Notes: generated by a model not told the origin, from the letters alone. 39,227 nucleotides of DNA from an uncultured Maricaulis sp. (GCF_905480005.1 NZ_CAJQOO010000021.1:1-39227), one strand, 5' to 3'; positions 26,617 to 34,682 are shown, counted from the stretch's first letter. Translations and numbers: made by a program.

Positions 26617-26972
26617 TTTTTAGATATTTAATGGAATTCCGACCTAGTATCGAGCGCGGCAGAAAGCGACCGGTAAGCTCCTACGGCCTATGGCAAACGT
26701 CCATCATCAGCTTGTACATATCCGGGTTTATTTGGACTGACATGGCAAAGGACTGCCACTCTCCCCCAAACTGAACGCGGACGTCTAGCTGCATACGTTC
26801 AGAGTCAGTGGTCTGCATCGTGAGTGACGATGCGCCCTGAAGCTCGAAACCACGCTCGCCTTCCTCGCCTATCGTTTCATATCTGCTTGCAGGCTGCCCT
26901 TCGAAGGCTTGCGTGACAGCGTACCTAACCGACCCTGCGGGCAGCGCCGAAGAGCGGAGATAGAGGTCTCCC

Positions 26973-26997
26973 TGAGCTGCTGCCGGTTCCGTGGACA
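26973..26997. repeat. IS3 terminal inverted repeat, orfB side
   Basis: Begins TGAGCTGCTGCCGGTT. It matches the other end at 22 of 25 positions, including GGACA at 26993-26997. Confidence 0.88.
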
Positions 26998-27002
26998 AGC
27001 AC

Positions 27003-27860
27003 CTAAGCTTCCATAGCTCTCCTTTCGTAGTCCATCGGGCTGAGATATCCCAGCGTCGAGTGACGGCGTCTGGGATTGTAGAAGCGCTCGATATAGTCGA
27101 ACACGTCGGCCCGGGCCTGATCGCGTGTCCGATAGACTTGTCCCCGGATGCGCTCGACCTTGAGCGATGAGAAGAAGCTCTCCATCGCGGCATTGTCCCA
27201 GCAGTTGCCTGACCGGCTCATCGAACAGGTGATGCCGTGATCCGCCATCAGCCGCTGGAAGCTCTCGCTGGTATACTGGCTGCCCTGGTCGGAGTGATGC
27301 AGCAGGGTATCGGGGCGGCCGCGCCGCCAGATTGCCATCATCAGCGCGTCGGTGACCATCTGCGCGGTCATCGCGTCTTTCATCGACCAGCCAACGACGC
27401 GCCGCGAGAACAGATCCAGCACCACAGCCAGATAGAGCCAGCCTTGTGCTGTCCAGATATAGGTGAAGTCGGCGACCCATTTGCGGTTCGGCCGATCCGC
27501 CCGGAAGTCCCGTTCAAGCACATTCGGTGCGATGACCGAGCGTGTCCCGCTGTCCTTGGGAAGCTGACGACGGCGAGGCCGGGCCCGCAGGGCCTGTTCC
27601 CGCATCAGCCGCTCGATGCGATGCAGGCCGCACGATATGCCCTCTGCCAGCATGTCGCGCCAGACGCGACGAGCGCCATAGGTCCGGTCCGACAACAAGA
27701 AGCTGGCCCGGACGCGGGCACCGAGCGCCTCATCGCTCCTGGCGCGAGCACTGGGTGACCTGATCAGCCAGGCATGGAAGCCACTTCGAGAGACACCGAG
27801 CGCCCCACACATCCAACTGACCGGCCAAATCCCCCGGTGCTTCGCGATGAACCCGAACAT
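27003..27860 (-). CDS. IS3-family transposase OrfB (DDE integrase)
   Basis: A 285-residue catalytic subunit with the N-terminal HTH_21-like segment (RTYGARRVWRDMLAEG) and an rve integrase core. The DDE triad is visible: Asp in VADFTYIWT, Asp in HHSDQGSQY and Glu in DNAAMESFFSSLK. It ends RRRHSTLGYLSPMDYE as IS3 OrfB proteins do. The ATG overlaps the orfA stop by one base (TAATG). It can be made alone or, more typically, as an OrfAB fusion by -1 frameshifting in orfA. Nothing is truncated. Confidence 0.95.
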   Translation of the reverse strand: MFGFIAKHRGIWPVSWMCGALGVSRSGFHAWLIRSPSARARSDEALGARVRASFLLSDRTYGARRVWRDMLAEGISCGLHRIERLMREQALRARPRRRQLPKDSGTRSVIAPNVLERDFRADRPNRKWVADFTYIWTAQGWLYLAVVLDLFSRRVVGWSMKDAMTAQMVTDALMMAIWRRGRPDTLLHHSDQGSQYTSESFQRLMADHGITCSMSRSGNCWDNAAMESFFSSLKVERIRGQVYRTRDQARADVFDYIERFYNPRRRHSTLGYLSPMDYERRAMEA

Positions 27861-28150
27861 TACAGCGGGTCCCTGGCGAAGTAGGCCGCGGCTTTTTTTA
27901 GAATGTCCCGCTCGGCCTTCAGCCGTGCGACCTCCCGCTTGAGCCGCCGAACCTCGTCATCGGCAGGCGTCAGCTTGCCTTGCCCGGGAAAGGCCCCGGC
28001 AGGCTGATCCCGATACTGCGTTATCCAGCGCCGTAGCACCGTCTGGTGCAAATCCAGATCCCGCGCTGCCTGGGCGACGCTTACGCCCCGCTCCAGCACT
28101 AACTGCACCGCTTCTCTCTTGAACTCGCGGCTGAACTGTCGTCGTGTCAT
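27860..28150 (-). CDS. IS3-family transposase OrfA (HTH)
   Basis: A 96-residue HTH_Tnp_1 protein: FSREFKREAVQLVLERGVSVAQAARDLDL (helix-turn-helix), then RRWITQYRD and a leucine-zipper-like tail (VRRLKREVARLKAERDILKK) that dimerises OrfA and OrfAB. GGAGAAG precedes the ATG at 28150. The A7 run near the 3' end allows a shift into orfB. Confidence 0.94.
   Translation of the reverse strand: MTRRQFSREFKREAVQLVLERGVSVAQAARDLDLHQTVLRRWITQYRDQPAGAFPGQGKLTPADDEVRRLKREVARLKAERDILKKAAAYFARDPL
27893..27899 (-). promoter_or_regulatory. Programmed -1 frameshift slippery run (A7)
   Basis: On the coding strand orfA reads CTA AAA AAA GCC. The seven A residues form an A-AAA-AAA heptamer in the right phase for tandem -1 slippage. 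After the shift the -1 frame has no stop before it enters orfB, giving an OrfAB fusion of the usual IS3 kind. Confidence 0.7.
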
Positions 28151-28185
28151 TCTTCTTCTCCGGTTCCAAAAACACCCTAACTCGG

Positions 28186-28210
28186 TGTCCTCAAAACCGG
28201 CAGCAGCTCA
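28186..28210. repeat. IS3 terminal inverted repeat, orfA side
   Basis: Ends AACCGGCAGCAGCTCA on plus, the reverse complement of the first 16 bases of the opposite end. It is followed by the CCC target duplicate at 28211-28213. Confidence 0.88.
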
Positions 28211-28527
28211 CCCAGCCATAATGAACGGTCAGCCGGGTTGCAGTTCGCCGACAAAACAAAGTTTTCGCCAGTTTCCCATTCGCCCTCATACCTTATGGAA
28301 TACAGTTCGACGTCCTGTTCCGACCCGAACACGTCAAAGAGCGCACTTTTGCAAAAGCGCCATCCACTCAGGTCGTTAAGACAGAAATTGTTTTGGTCGC
28401 GGCGGACATCCTCCATTAAATTGGAGAATTCCTCACGACTATCCTGTGATGAGGGTTGCTGCCCGCTAACCTCTCCCGCGAACAACGCACAGCCAATTAC
28501 CACCCCGGCGCAAATCCGAAAAATCAT

Positions 28528-28856
28528 TGTCAGGCCTCACTTCAGCTGAGTTTCAATCTAGCGTTTAACGAGATCGTGCGCGACTTTTCTCGCGCGCGGG
28601 TGACGCATTCGCGCTCATCCAACGCGCCACGACCCGATAAGATCCTTGGAGCGCTTCCCGCAAAGTGGCCAAGTTTGTAAGTTAGCGCCAGCCTCCAAGG
28701 AGCCTACCCCCGATTCAGGCTGATGCCTGCCCTCTTGGCGAGGATTACGCCCACGTGATCGAAGCGCTCAGGCCCGCCCGGCGTTTTCGCCAAACCCCAT
28801 GCTTGTCCGGGCCTCGAAACTCCCTACATACCCGTTCAAGCAAACAGGGGGTCTTC
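28528..28856. other. 329-bp gap between disrupted gene and GST gene
   Basis: No gene is supported. One open frame runs in from 28755 but has no ribosome binding site and only extends the GST. A weak TTGTCC-N16-TACATA pair (28803-28830) could be the GST promoter. I see no repeat or structured RNA. Composition is less GC-rich at its left end, like the disrupted gene. Confidence 0.4.
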
Positions 28857-29711
28857 ATGACCGATACCAGCGCGTATGTGCCGCCGAAAGTGTGGACGTG
28901 GGATAGCGAGAGTGGCGGCCGTTTCGCCAGCATCAATCGCCCCATTGCCGGAGCCACCCACGACAAGGATCTGCCCGTCGGCCAGCATCCGCTCCAGCTC
29001 TATTCGCTGGCCACGCCAAACGGCGTGAAGGTCACGATCATGCTCGAGGAATTATTGGCGGCCGGCCATGCCGATGCCGAGTATGACGCCTGGCTGATCC
29101 GGATCACCGAAGGCGAGCAATTCTCCAGCGGATTCGTCTCGATCAATCCGAACTCGAAAATCCCAGCCTTGCTGGACCGCAGCACCGAGACCCCCACACG
29201 GGTCTTCGAATCCGGATCCATCCTGCTGTATCTGGCGGAGAAGTTTGATGCCTTCCTGCCGAAGGACCCGGCAAGCCGGACCGAAGCGCTGAACTGGCTG
29301 TTCTGGCAGATGGGGTCCGCCCCCTATCTCGGTGGCGGATTTGGTCATTTCTACGCTTATGCGCCGGAGAAGTGGGAGTATCCAATCGACCGCTTTGCCA
29401 TGGAAGTGAAGCGTCAGATGGACGTACTCGACAAGGCCCTGGCCGACCGCCCCTATCTGGCGGGCGCCGAGTATTCGATCGCCGATATGGCAGTCTGGTC
29501 CTGGTATGGCGCGCTGGCGCGCGGCGTTCTCTATGAGTCGGCCGAATTCCTGTCTGTTCAGGATTACACCCATGTCCAGCGCTGGGCGGCGGAGATTGCC
29601 GACCGGCCGGCCGTGCGGCGCGGAATCAAGGTCAATCGGGTCTGGGGCGAAGAAACCAATCAAGTTCCCGAGCGCCATTCCGCTGCCGATATCGACGCCA
29701 AGGCGGGATAG
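28857..29711 (+). CDS. YghU-like glutathione S-transferase
   Basis: A 284-residue GST of the Nu class (YghU/YfcG type), which bind two glutathiones and show disulfide-bond reductase activity. The family N-terminus YVPPKVWTWDSESGGRFASINRP is followed by LPVGQHPLQLYSLATPNGVKV, the thioredoxin-like domain. SGFVSINPNSKIPAL, FESGSILLYLAEK and the helical C-terminal domain with YLAGAEYSIADMAVW come next. AGGGGG lies five bases before the ATG at 28857, which also matches the family start. Cytosolic, monocistronic. Confidence 0.92.
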   Translation: MTDTSAYVPPKVWTWDSESGGRFASINRPIAGATHDKDLPVGQHPLQLYSLATPNGVKVTIMLEELLAAGHADAEYDAWLIRITEGEQFSSGFVSINPNSKIPALLDRSTETPTRVFESGSILLYLAEKFDAFLPKDPASRTEALNWLFWQMGSAPYLGGGFGHFYAYAPEKWEYPIDRFAMEVKRQMDVLDKALADRPYLAGAEYSIADMAVWSWYGALARGVLYESAEFLSVQDYTHVQRWAAEIADRPAVRRGIKVNRVWGEETNQVPERHSAADIDAKAG

Positions 29712-29719
29712 ACAGACAC

Positions 29720-29750
29720 AGGCGGGGCAGCATGACGCCGCCCCGCCTGG
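29720..29750. terminator. Hairpin between convergent GST and LVIVD genes
   Basis: CAGGCGGGGC (29720-29729) pairs perfectly with GCCCCGCCTG (29741-29750) around an 11-nt loop, eight bases past the GST stop and ten before the LVIVD stop. There is no T-tract on either side, so it may protect 3' ends or act only weakly as a terminator. Confidence 0.5.
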
Positions 29751-29760
29751 ATTGTCAGCG

Positions 29761-31656
29761 TCAGCCGGCTCGGCTCAGCAGGCCCGCGAGCTCGGTCAGG
29801 CGGCGAGCCTCCGCCGGGACAAGCCCGTCTGCACCCGCTGCCTCGGCGAGCATTGCCGACGCCGCGGTCAGAGCCGCACTGTCGGGCGACCCGGCAGACC
29901 AGGCATCCAGTGCAGACCGGACAGAGGCGATCGCAGCACCTTCCAGGGCGTCGCCGCGCTCGATCTGGTCGAGATAGGCTTGGGCGACCACCGGCTGGTC
30001 GGGCCATTCAATGTGCAGCTGGGTCTGGGTATTCGCCTCGTCGAAGCGGATCAATTCAGCCGCCGCAATCTCGTTCGCGGTCAGATATTCGCTGGGCTGG
30101 AGCCGGAAGACATCCATACCCCTGACAATCTCTGGCGCCCAGATTCGCCCGTTATGCCAATAGGCCGCCCAGTATCCGGCCACACGGAGCGCATCCGGCC
30201 CGAGCGGTCCGCGGTCGAAGAAAGCGATTTCGTACGGATTATTGCTGTCGGTAAAATCGATGATCGAGAGACCACCGCTATACCAAGCCTGAACCATGAT
30301 ATCGCGACCCGGGACCGGGACGAGCGTGCCGTTGTGAGCGACGCAATTCTCGATCGCCGATTGTTCGCCCGGAATCTTGAAGAAACCGCGCAGCTGCAAC
30401 TCGCCGTCAACAATATCGGCAATGAGGTTGGCGCCCCAGTTTTCCGGATCGGTTGACTGGCAACGCGGGCCGATGCCGCCGCCCCACTCATCGGTGAACA
30501 GGACCTTGTCGGCATCGTTCGAGAATGTCGCCGAATGCCAATAGGCCATGTTCGGATCAGCCAGGTCCGAGATTCGGCGCGGGCTCACCGGATCGGTGAT
30601 ATCGAGCAGGATGCCATTACCGCCGCAGGCGCCGGCGGCCAGGTTCATTTCGGGATAAACCGTAATATCGTGACAGGAAACGGTTGCGCTGGCCTCCTGT
30701 GCGCCCTCTTCCATGGCACCACCGGCCCACAGGCCGGCGATTTCACCGGTCTCGTAATCCGTGAAAATGCGCGGCCGGGCGATCAGGGCCGCCTGTTCCG
30801 GTGCATCAAGCGGCACTTCGATGATGTCGATCGAGTACAGCGCGGTCTCGGGATTCTCGTCCGGCTCGCCACCGCTACAACCGGCAAGCTCGCTATCCGG
30901 CCGCGGGCTGCTTGTGCCCTGGACATAGATATAGGCCGTGCGGTCATCGGTCGGGTGCGGCACGAATGTGTGGGTATGCGAGCCACGACAGGTTTGCACC
31001 GCCGCCACCTGGCGCGGAGCGTCGAGATCGCTGATGTCGAAAATCCGCACGCCGAGGAAACGCTCGGGGCTGGACTCTTCCTCGACGCCGCCACTGCCGC
31101 AATCAAGCCGGCCACGACCCTGTTCGGTCGAGAAGAAGACAAGGTCGCCATGAACCGAGACATCGCCCTGACCGCCCGGGCAGACAACCGACAGGATATG
31201 TTCCGGATCATCCGGATCGGCCGCGTCAAAAACGTTGAACCCATGGAAGCCGCCGACGATCACGCGATCGCCGGTGAAGGCGAGGTCGGAATTGGCAAAG
31301 GATAGAAGGCCCGGCCCTGTATATTCTTCCTCTGCCTCGGCAGGGGCCGCATCGGGATCGTCTTCGTCTGCGACATCATCGCCCGGCTCTTCGGCCATCT
31401 CGTCGGTGGCGTCATCCTCAACTACCGCTGGCAGGCTGAGCGGGATCATGGCCGTTTCGCGGTCGAAGAAACCTTCCGGAGGCGGCACGGAGGCCGTCAT
31501 CTCGAGATTCCAGATGACGCTTTCGGCATCAAAAATACCCGGAGCGAGATCAGCCCGCGACGGCGGCCCTTCAACCGTCTCCTCGACGGGTGCTGAGCAG
31601 GCAGCCAGCGCTGCGCCCAACGCAGCCAGTGAAACCATGGAACGGAAATTCGGCAT
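29761..31656 (-). CDS. LVIVD-repeat lipoprotein
   Basis: A 631-residue lipoprotein (lipobox LAAC, Cys20) with a very acidic spacer (about 80-115). A beta-propeller of LVIVD-type blades follows: GFNVFDAADPDDPEHI, VRIFDISDLDAPRQV, ILLDITDPVSPRRI, LSIIDFTDSNNPYEI. Such propellers are surface or periplasmic proteins of mostly unknown role. Several cysteines (CPGG, CGSGG, CRGS, CSGG) may form disulfides. Two His-rich spots, GSHTHTFVPH and VSCHD, could bind metal. The C-terminal ~120 residues are alanine-rich helices. The upstream DUF305 gene ends 29 bases before its start, so they probably share a transcript. AAGGGGGG precedes the ATG. Confidence 0.85.
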   Translation of the reverse strand: MPNFRSMVSLAALGAALAACSAPVEETVEGPPSRADLAPGIFDAESVIWNLEMTASVPPPEGFFDRETAMIPLSLPAVVEDDATDEMAEEPGDDVADEDDPDAAPAEAEEEYTGPGLLSFANSDLAFTGDRVIVGGFHGFNVFDAADPDDPEHILSVVCPGGQGDVSVHGDLVFFSTEQGRGRLDCGSGGVEEESSPERFLGVRIFDISDLDAPRQVAAVQTCRGSHTHTFVPHPTDDRTAYIYVQGTSSPRPDSELAGCSGGEPDENPETALYSIDIIEVPLDAPEQAALIARPRIFTDYETGEIAGLWAGGAMEEGAQEASATVSCHDITVYPEMNLAAGACGGNGILLDITDPVSPRRISDLADPNMAYWHSATFSNDADKVLFTDEWGGGIGPRCQSTDPENWGANLIADIVDGELQLRGFFKIPGEQSAIENCVAHNGTLVPVPGRDIMVQAWYSGGLSIIDFTDSNNPYEIAFFDRGPLGPDALRVAGYWAAYWHNGRIWAPEIVRGMDVFRLQPSEYLTANEIAAAELIRFDEANTQTQLHIEWPDQPVVAQAYLDQIERGDALEGAAIASVRSALDAWSAGSPDSAALTAASAMLAEAAGADGLVPAEARRLTELAGLLSRAG

Positions 31657-31685
31657 CGAGTAGCCCCCCTTGGACCGATGAAATT

Positions 31686-32378
31686 CTAGAGACCGGCGAG
31701 CATACCGCGCATGCGGGATATCTCGGCGGATTGGTCGGCGATGATGGCCGACAGGAATTCGGATAATTGCGTGTCTTCGCCATTGCCTGGCTCGGCGAGC
31801 AAGGCTTCAACCATGTCGATCGCGCCCTGATGGTGATGGATCATCCCGACCAGATAGAGACGATCGAAACCCGCATCCCGCGCGTCGGCGAGCTCCACCA
31901 TCTGCGCCGGCGACAGCATGCCCGCCATCAAGGGCGTTTCGGACGGCGCGGCGGCATGGCCTTGATGCCCCATGGCATGGCCGCCATGGCCCGGCATCAT
32001 CGCCCCATGTTCGGGCCCGTCATGTTGCATCTCAAGCGATTGCTGCCGGCGGTACAGCCAGGCACGCATCATCTCGATCTCCGACCCCTGAGACAGCGCG
32101 ATGCGCTGGGCGATCAGGACAACTTGCGGATTGTCAGTTCGACCCTCGACCAGCTCACCCATCGCAACCGCCTGGCCGTGATGCACGATCATGTGCTGCA
32201 TGAAACGAACATCATCAGCCGAATAGCCGGTATCGGCCTGACTGAGGGATTCCTCAGGCGTCAAGATGCGCGTCTCTGTTCCCGGAGCACCCGGCTGGAA
32301 GATGGGCGGGGCCTCTGCGAACCCGGACCCGGAACTCAGGGACAAGCCCATCGTCGCCACAATGATGAAATGCGTCAT
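31686..32378 (-). CDS. Exported DUF305 protein
   Basis: A 230-residue protein with a signal peptide (HFIIVATMGLSLSSGSGFAEA). It carries two DUF305 motifs, FMQHMIVHHGQAVAMGEL and LVGMIHHHQGAIDMVEALL, a ferritin-like four-helix arrangement. A Met/His-rich linker (MMPGHGGHAMGHQGH) between them is typical of periplasmic copper-handling proteins, so metal binding is a fair inference. I start at 32378, where GGGGA precedes the ATG and a signal follows directly; an ATG at 32423 lacks a binding site. It lies between bfr and the LVIVD gene. Confidence 0.82.
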   Translation of the reverse strand: MTHFIIVATMGLSLSSGSGFAEAPPIFQPGAPGTETRILTPEESLSQADTGYSADDVRFMQHMIVHHGQAVAMGELVEGRTDNPQVVLIAQRIALSQGSEIEMMRAWLYRRQQSLEMQHDGPEHGAMMPGHGGHAMGHQGHAAAPSETPLMAGMLSPAQMVELADARDAGFDRLYLVGMIHHHQGAIDMVEALLAEPGNGEDTQLSEFLSAIIADQSAEISRMRGMLAGL

Positions 32379-32468
32379 GATTTCCCCGCGCCGGAACAGC
32401 CGGCGTAACGGGAATGTAATCATGCTTGTCGGGCCGGGGGAATAGCCGCGCGTGCCGGGACCCAGCAA

Positions 32469-32948
32469 TCAGCCCTCGCCAGGGGCCATTTGTGACTGCA
32501 TATACCGTTCTTCCCCGACCTTTTCGATCAGTCCCAGCTGGGTCTCGAGGAAGTCGATATGCTCTTCCTCGCTGTCGAGGATGTCCGTGAAAATCTTGCG
32601 CGAGACATAGTCACCGACCTGTTCGCAATGGGCGATCGCCTCCTTGTAGAAAGGATGGGCGCGCTCCTCGACCTTGAGATCGCACTCGAGGCACTCCTTG
32701 AGGGTCTCGCCGATATAGATCTTGGCCAGGTCCTGAACGCTCGGCAGCCCCTCCAGGAAGAGAATGCGTTCGATCAGGATGTCGGCATGCTTCATCTCGT
32801 CGATCGATTCCTCGTACTCGATCTTGGCAATTTTCGCGAAGCCCCAATCCTTGAACATGCGCGCGTGCAGGAAATACTGATTCACGGCCGCCAGCTCGAG
32901 CTTCAGCGCCCCGTTCAACAGTTCAATGACCTTGGCATCGCCCTTCAT
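32469..32948 (-). CDS. bfr: Bacterioferritin
   Basis: Bfr forms a 24-subunit shell that oxidises Fe2+ and stores it as a mineral, with haem between subunit pairs. The 159-residue protein has the ferroxidase residues Glu18, Glu51 and His54, the haem-ligand Met52 (SIDEMKHAD), and the second helix pair with SEEEHIDFLE. Length and spacing match E. coli Bfr. GGGAGAG precedes the ATG. It lies 98 bases downstream of bfd on the same strand. Cytosolic. Confidence 0.96.
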   Translation of the reverse strand: MKGDAKVIELLNGALKLELAAVNQYFLHARMFKDWGFAKIAKIEYEESIDEMKHADILIERILFLEGLPSVQDLAKIYIGETLKECLECDLKVEERAHPFYKEAIAHCEQVGDYVSRKIFTDILDSEEEHIDFLETQLGLIEKVGEERYMQSQMAPGEG

Positions 32949-33046
32949 GGCGTCTCTCCCGTGTGCAGCATGATGGGCTAGTCTACGGAAAGCCGGCGAA
33001 GAGCCAAAACATTAAGTTTGCAAGTGAAAGTGGGTCTCGCTCGCGA

Positions 33047-33244
33047 TTATTCCGCGGCAGCGGGAAGGTCGTCAGTCCCGATCCGGGTCGCGGCGATCAT
33101 GTCAGCAACATCCGGCAGGCAGCGGCCGCATTTCGGCTTGGCGTCACACCGCTTGAACACGCAGGCAGCACTCTTGATGGACGGGTCCGCCGCCGCAGCC
33201 TTGAGTTCGCGATCGCGCAGCGCATTGCAGATGCAGACATACAT
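33047..33244 (-). CDS. bfd: Bacterioferritin-associated ferredoxin
   Basis: Bfd is a small [2Fe-2S] protein that reduces iron in bacterioferritin so that it can leave. The 65-residue protein begins MYVCICNALRDRELK with the Cys4-x-Cys6 pair and continues to CGRC for the second pair, as in E. coli Bfd. Two more cysteines (AACVFKRC) lie just before, which is unusual. The start at 33244 fits the family; a longer frame from 33361 adds unrelated sequence. Upstream is a Fur-box-like promoter, in line with iron-starvation induction known for bfd genes. Confidence 0.93.
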   Translation of the reverse strand: MYVCICNALRDRELKAAAADPSIKSAACVFKRCDAKPKCGRCLPDVADMIAATRIGTDDLPAAAE

Positions 33245-33278
33245 GGGCGAGCACGGTTTCCTATTGAGCCTGCGACCA

Positions 33279-33307
33279 TCATTCCCGCGAATGCGAATGA
33301 CTGTCAA
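33279..33307 (-). promoter_or_regulatory. Candidate iron-responsive bfd promoter
   Basis: On minus, TTGACA (33307-33302) is a perfect -35, and AATGAT 18 bases later is a fair -10. TGACAGTCATTCGCA overlapping the -35 matches the Fur 7-1-7 consensus at about 10 of 14 positions. The 13-base core TTGACA-G-TCATTC repeats, with one change, the siderophore-receptor promoter at 6124. An inverted CATTC-N4-GAATG (33280-33293) covers the -10. Confidence 0.5.
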
Positions 33308-33373
33308 CTGCATAATGCGCATGTCGGGCACATTCCGGCGCCCGACCTGTCGCAGACTCACAAGAGGATCCGA

Positions 33374-34165
33374 CTAGCTGCCACGCATGATCGAGCCGAG
33401 CGGCCCAAGCGCGGACCCCTCGCCCTGGCCAGACCCGGTCACAGGCACATTGGCCAGGATACGACCCGCCAGGCGGGAGAATGGCATCGACTGGATCCAG
33501 ACTTTCCCGGGCCCTTTGAGATGAGCAAAGAAGACACCTTCGCCACCAAAGATCATCGACTTGATATTGCCTGCGCGCTCGATTTCGAAATCGACGCTGG
33601 GCGTATAGGCGACGACGCAGCCGGTATCGACGTGCAATTCCTCGCCCGCCGCCAGTTCGCGCTCGATCAGGGTCCCACCGGCATGAACGAATACCCAGCC
33701 GGTTCCTTCGAGCCGCTGCATGATGAAGCCTTCACCGCCAAACAGACCGGTCATGATTCGCTTCTGGAGAGCGATCCCGACCGAGACTCCCTTGGCTGCG
33801 GCCAGGAAACTGTCCTTCTGGCAGATCAGCTCGCCGCCCAGGTCGGGCAGGTGCACAGGTAGGATCGTACCGGGATAGGGCGCCGCGAAGGCAACACGGG
33901 CCTTGCCCTGGCCGCCATGGGTGAAGACGGTCATGAACAGGCTCTCACCGGTCAGGAGGCGCTTGCCGGCGCCGGCCAGTGCGCCCCAGACGCCCTTATT
34001 CTTCTGGGAGCCGTCCCCGAAAACCGCCTCCATGCCGATGCTGGGGGCCTTGTACATCATCGCTCCGGCTTCAGAGACAACGCTCTCGCCGGGATCAAGT
34101 TCGATTTCTACATACTGGATATCCGACCCGCCGATCTCGTAGTCGATCTCGTCAGCATCACTCAT
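33374..34165 (-). CDS. AIM24/TIGR00266-family protein
   Basis: A 263-residue protein of the AIM24 family, a double-stranded beta-helix/trimeric fold known from mitochondria and bacteria, with no firm function. Motifs include VEIELDPGESVVSEAGAMMY, GGEGFIMQRLEGTGWVFVHAGG and MIFGGEGVFFAHLKGPGKVW, all glycine-rich turns typical of TIGR00266. No signal peptide. It is next to bfd on the same strand, 129 bases apart, so probably separate transcription. I cannot assign a role. Confidence 0.88.
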   Translation of the reverse strand: MSDADEIDYEIGGSDIQYVEIELDPGESVVSEAGAMMYKAPSIGMEAVFGDGSQKNKGVWGALAGAGKRLLTGESLFMTVFTHGGQGKARVAFAAPYPGTILPVHLPDLGGELICQKDSFLAAAKGVSVGIALQKRIMTGLFGGEGFIMQRLEGTGWVFVHAGGTLIERELAAGEELHVDTGCVVAYTPSVDFEIERAGNIKSMIFGGEGVFFAHLKGPGKVWIQSMPFSRLAGRILANVPVTGSGQGEGSALGPLGSIMRGS

Positions 34166-34265
34166 TGCGCTCTCCCTGTCACATTGGATGCGGCAAGGTT
34201 AGAGCGAGGCTCATTTGGAACAAGGGAAAACAGGCCGGTCGGCATTGCGACCCGAGGACGCGGCC

Positions 34266-34682
34266 CTAGATCGCCTGATAGTCGGCCGACTCGACCGCTT
34301 CGCGGATCATGTGCGCCAGGTGCGTCGGCATTTCGCCCTTATTGTTCCGAAAGCTGGAATTCTTGTCGACCCGCGCAATGCTGTCGGGCAGATGGCTTTC
34401 ATCGACAATCATCGAGCCCGACAGGATCATGACCGGCGTATCCCCGGCACAGGATTGTATCGTCTCGAGCGTATCGGTCGGATGCACCGAGTCCGGCAGG
34501 CGCAGGTCGAGCAGGATGAGGTCGTAACTCCCGCGGGAAAGGCCGCGCTCGGCGTCCTTCAATGTCCGCGCCACTTCAAAGGAAATCTCGAGATCACCGG
34601 CCTCACAGACAGCATGCTGGACAAGCATCGCATCGGCGAAATCGTCTTCCACATGCAGAACGCGCAAAGCTTGGTTGCTCAT
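34266..34682 (-). CDS. Single-domain response regulator
   Basis: A 138-residue stand-alone receiver. The acidic pocket VEDDFAD (11-17), phospho-acceptor Asp59 in LILLDLRLPDS, and a conserved Lys late (RVDKNSS) are present. SGS in strand 4 gives the Ser/Thr switch position. No output domain follows, so it acts through protein partners, like CheY- or Rcp-type regulators. GGGAGGAAATT precedes the ATG at 34682, so the longer frame to 34757 is not used. No kinase is adjacent. Confidence 0.9.
   Translation of the reverse strand: MSNQALRVLHVEDDFADAMLVQHAVCEAGDLEISFEVARTLKDAERGLSRGSYDLILLDLRLPDSVHPTDTLETIQSCAGDTPVMILSGSMIVDESHLPDSIARVDKNSSFRNNKGEMPTHLAHMIREAVESADYQAI

Larger units (their letters stand above)
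26973..28210 (-). mobile_element. IS3-family insertion sequence, 1238 bp
   Basis: The ends are 25-bp terminal inverted repeats (26973-26997 and 28186-28210) matching at 22 positions. The first 16 are identical and begin TGAGCTGC, with the TG...CA termini expected of IS3 elements. CCC flanks both sides (26970-26972, 28211-28213) as a 3-bp target duplication. Inside are orfA and orfB in the -1 relation with an A7 slippery site. All transposase motifs are intact, so the element may be active and the insertion recent. I cannot name the IS without a database. Confidence 0.92.
26681..28527 (-). pseudogene. Exported protein gene split by an IS3 element
   Basis: The N-terminal part (28527 to 28211) starts at an ATG with GAGG upstream and a signal peptide (FRICAGVVIGCALFAGEVSG). 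The C-terminal part (26969 to 26681) ends in KLMMDVCHRP and a TAG. Removing the IS and one copy of the CCC duplication joins them in frame: 606 bases, 201 residues and a stop. The junction reads LWLG-DLYLRSS. As it stands the frame runs into the IS and stops at 28177 after 116 residues. I do not recognise the family; it has several cysteines (FCLND, RFCKS, NCNP, DVC) and looks periplasmic. GC is visibly lower than in the neighbours, suggesting acquisition. Confidence 0.85.

Noticed and set aside
32963-33862. 299-residue plus-strand frame across bfd and the AIM24 gene
   Set aside because: Both minus-strand genes are well supported by motifs; this frame has no recognisable features.
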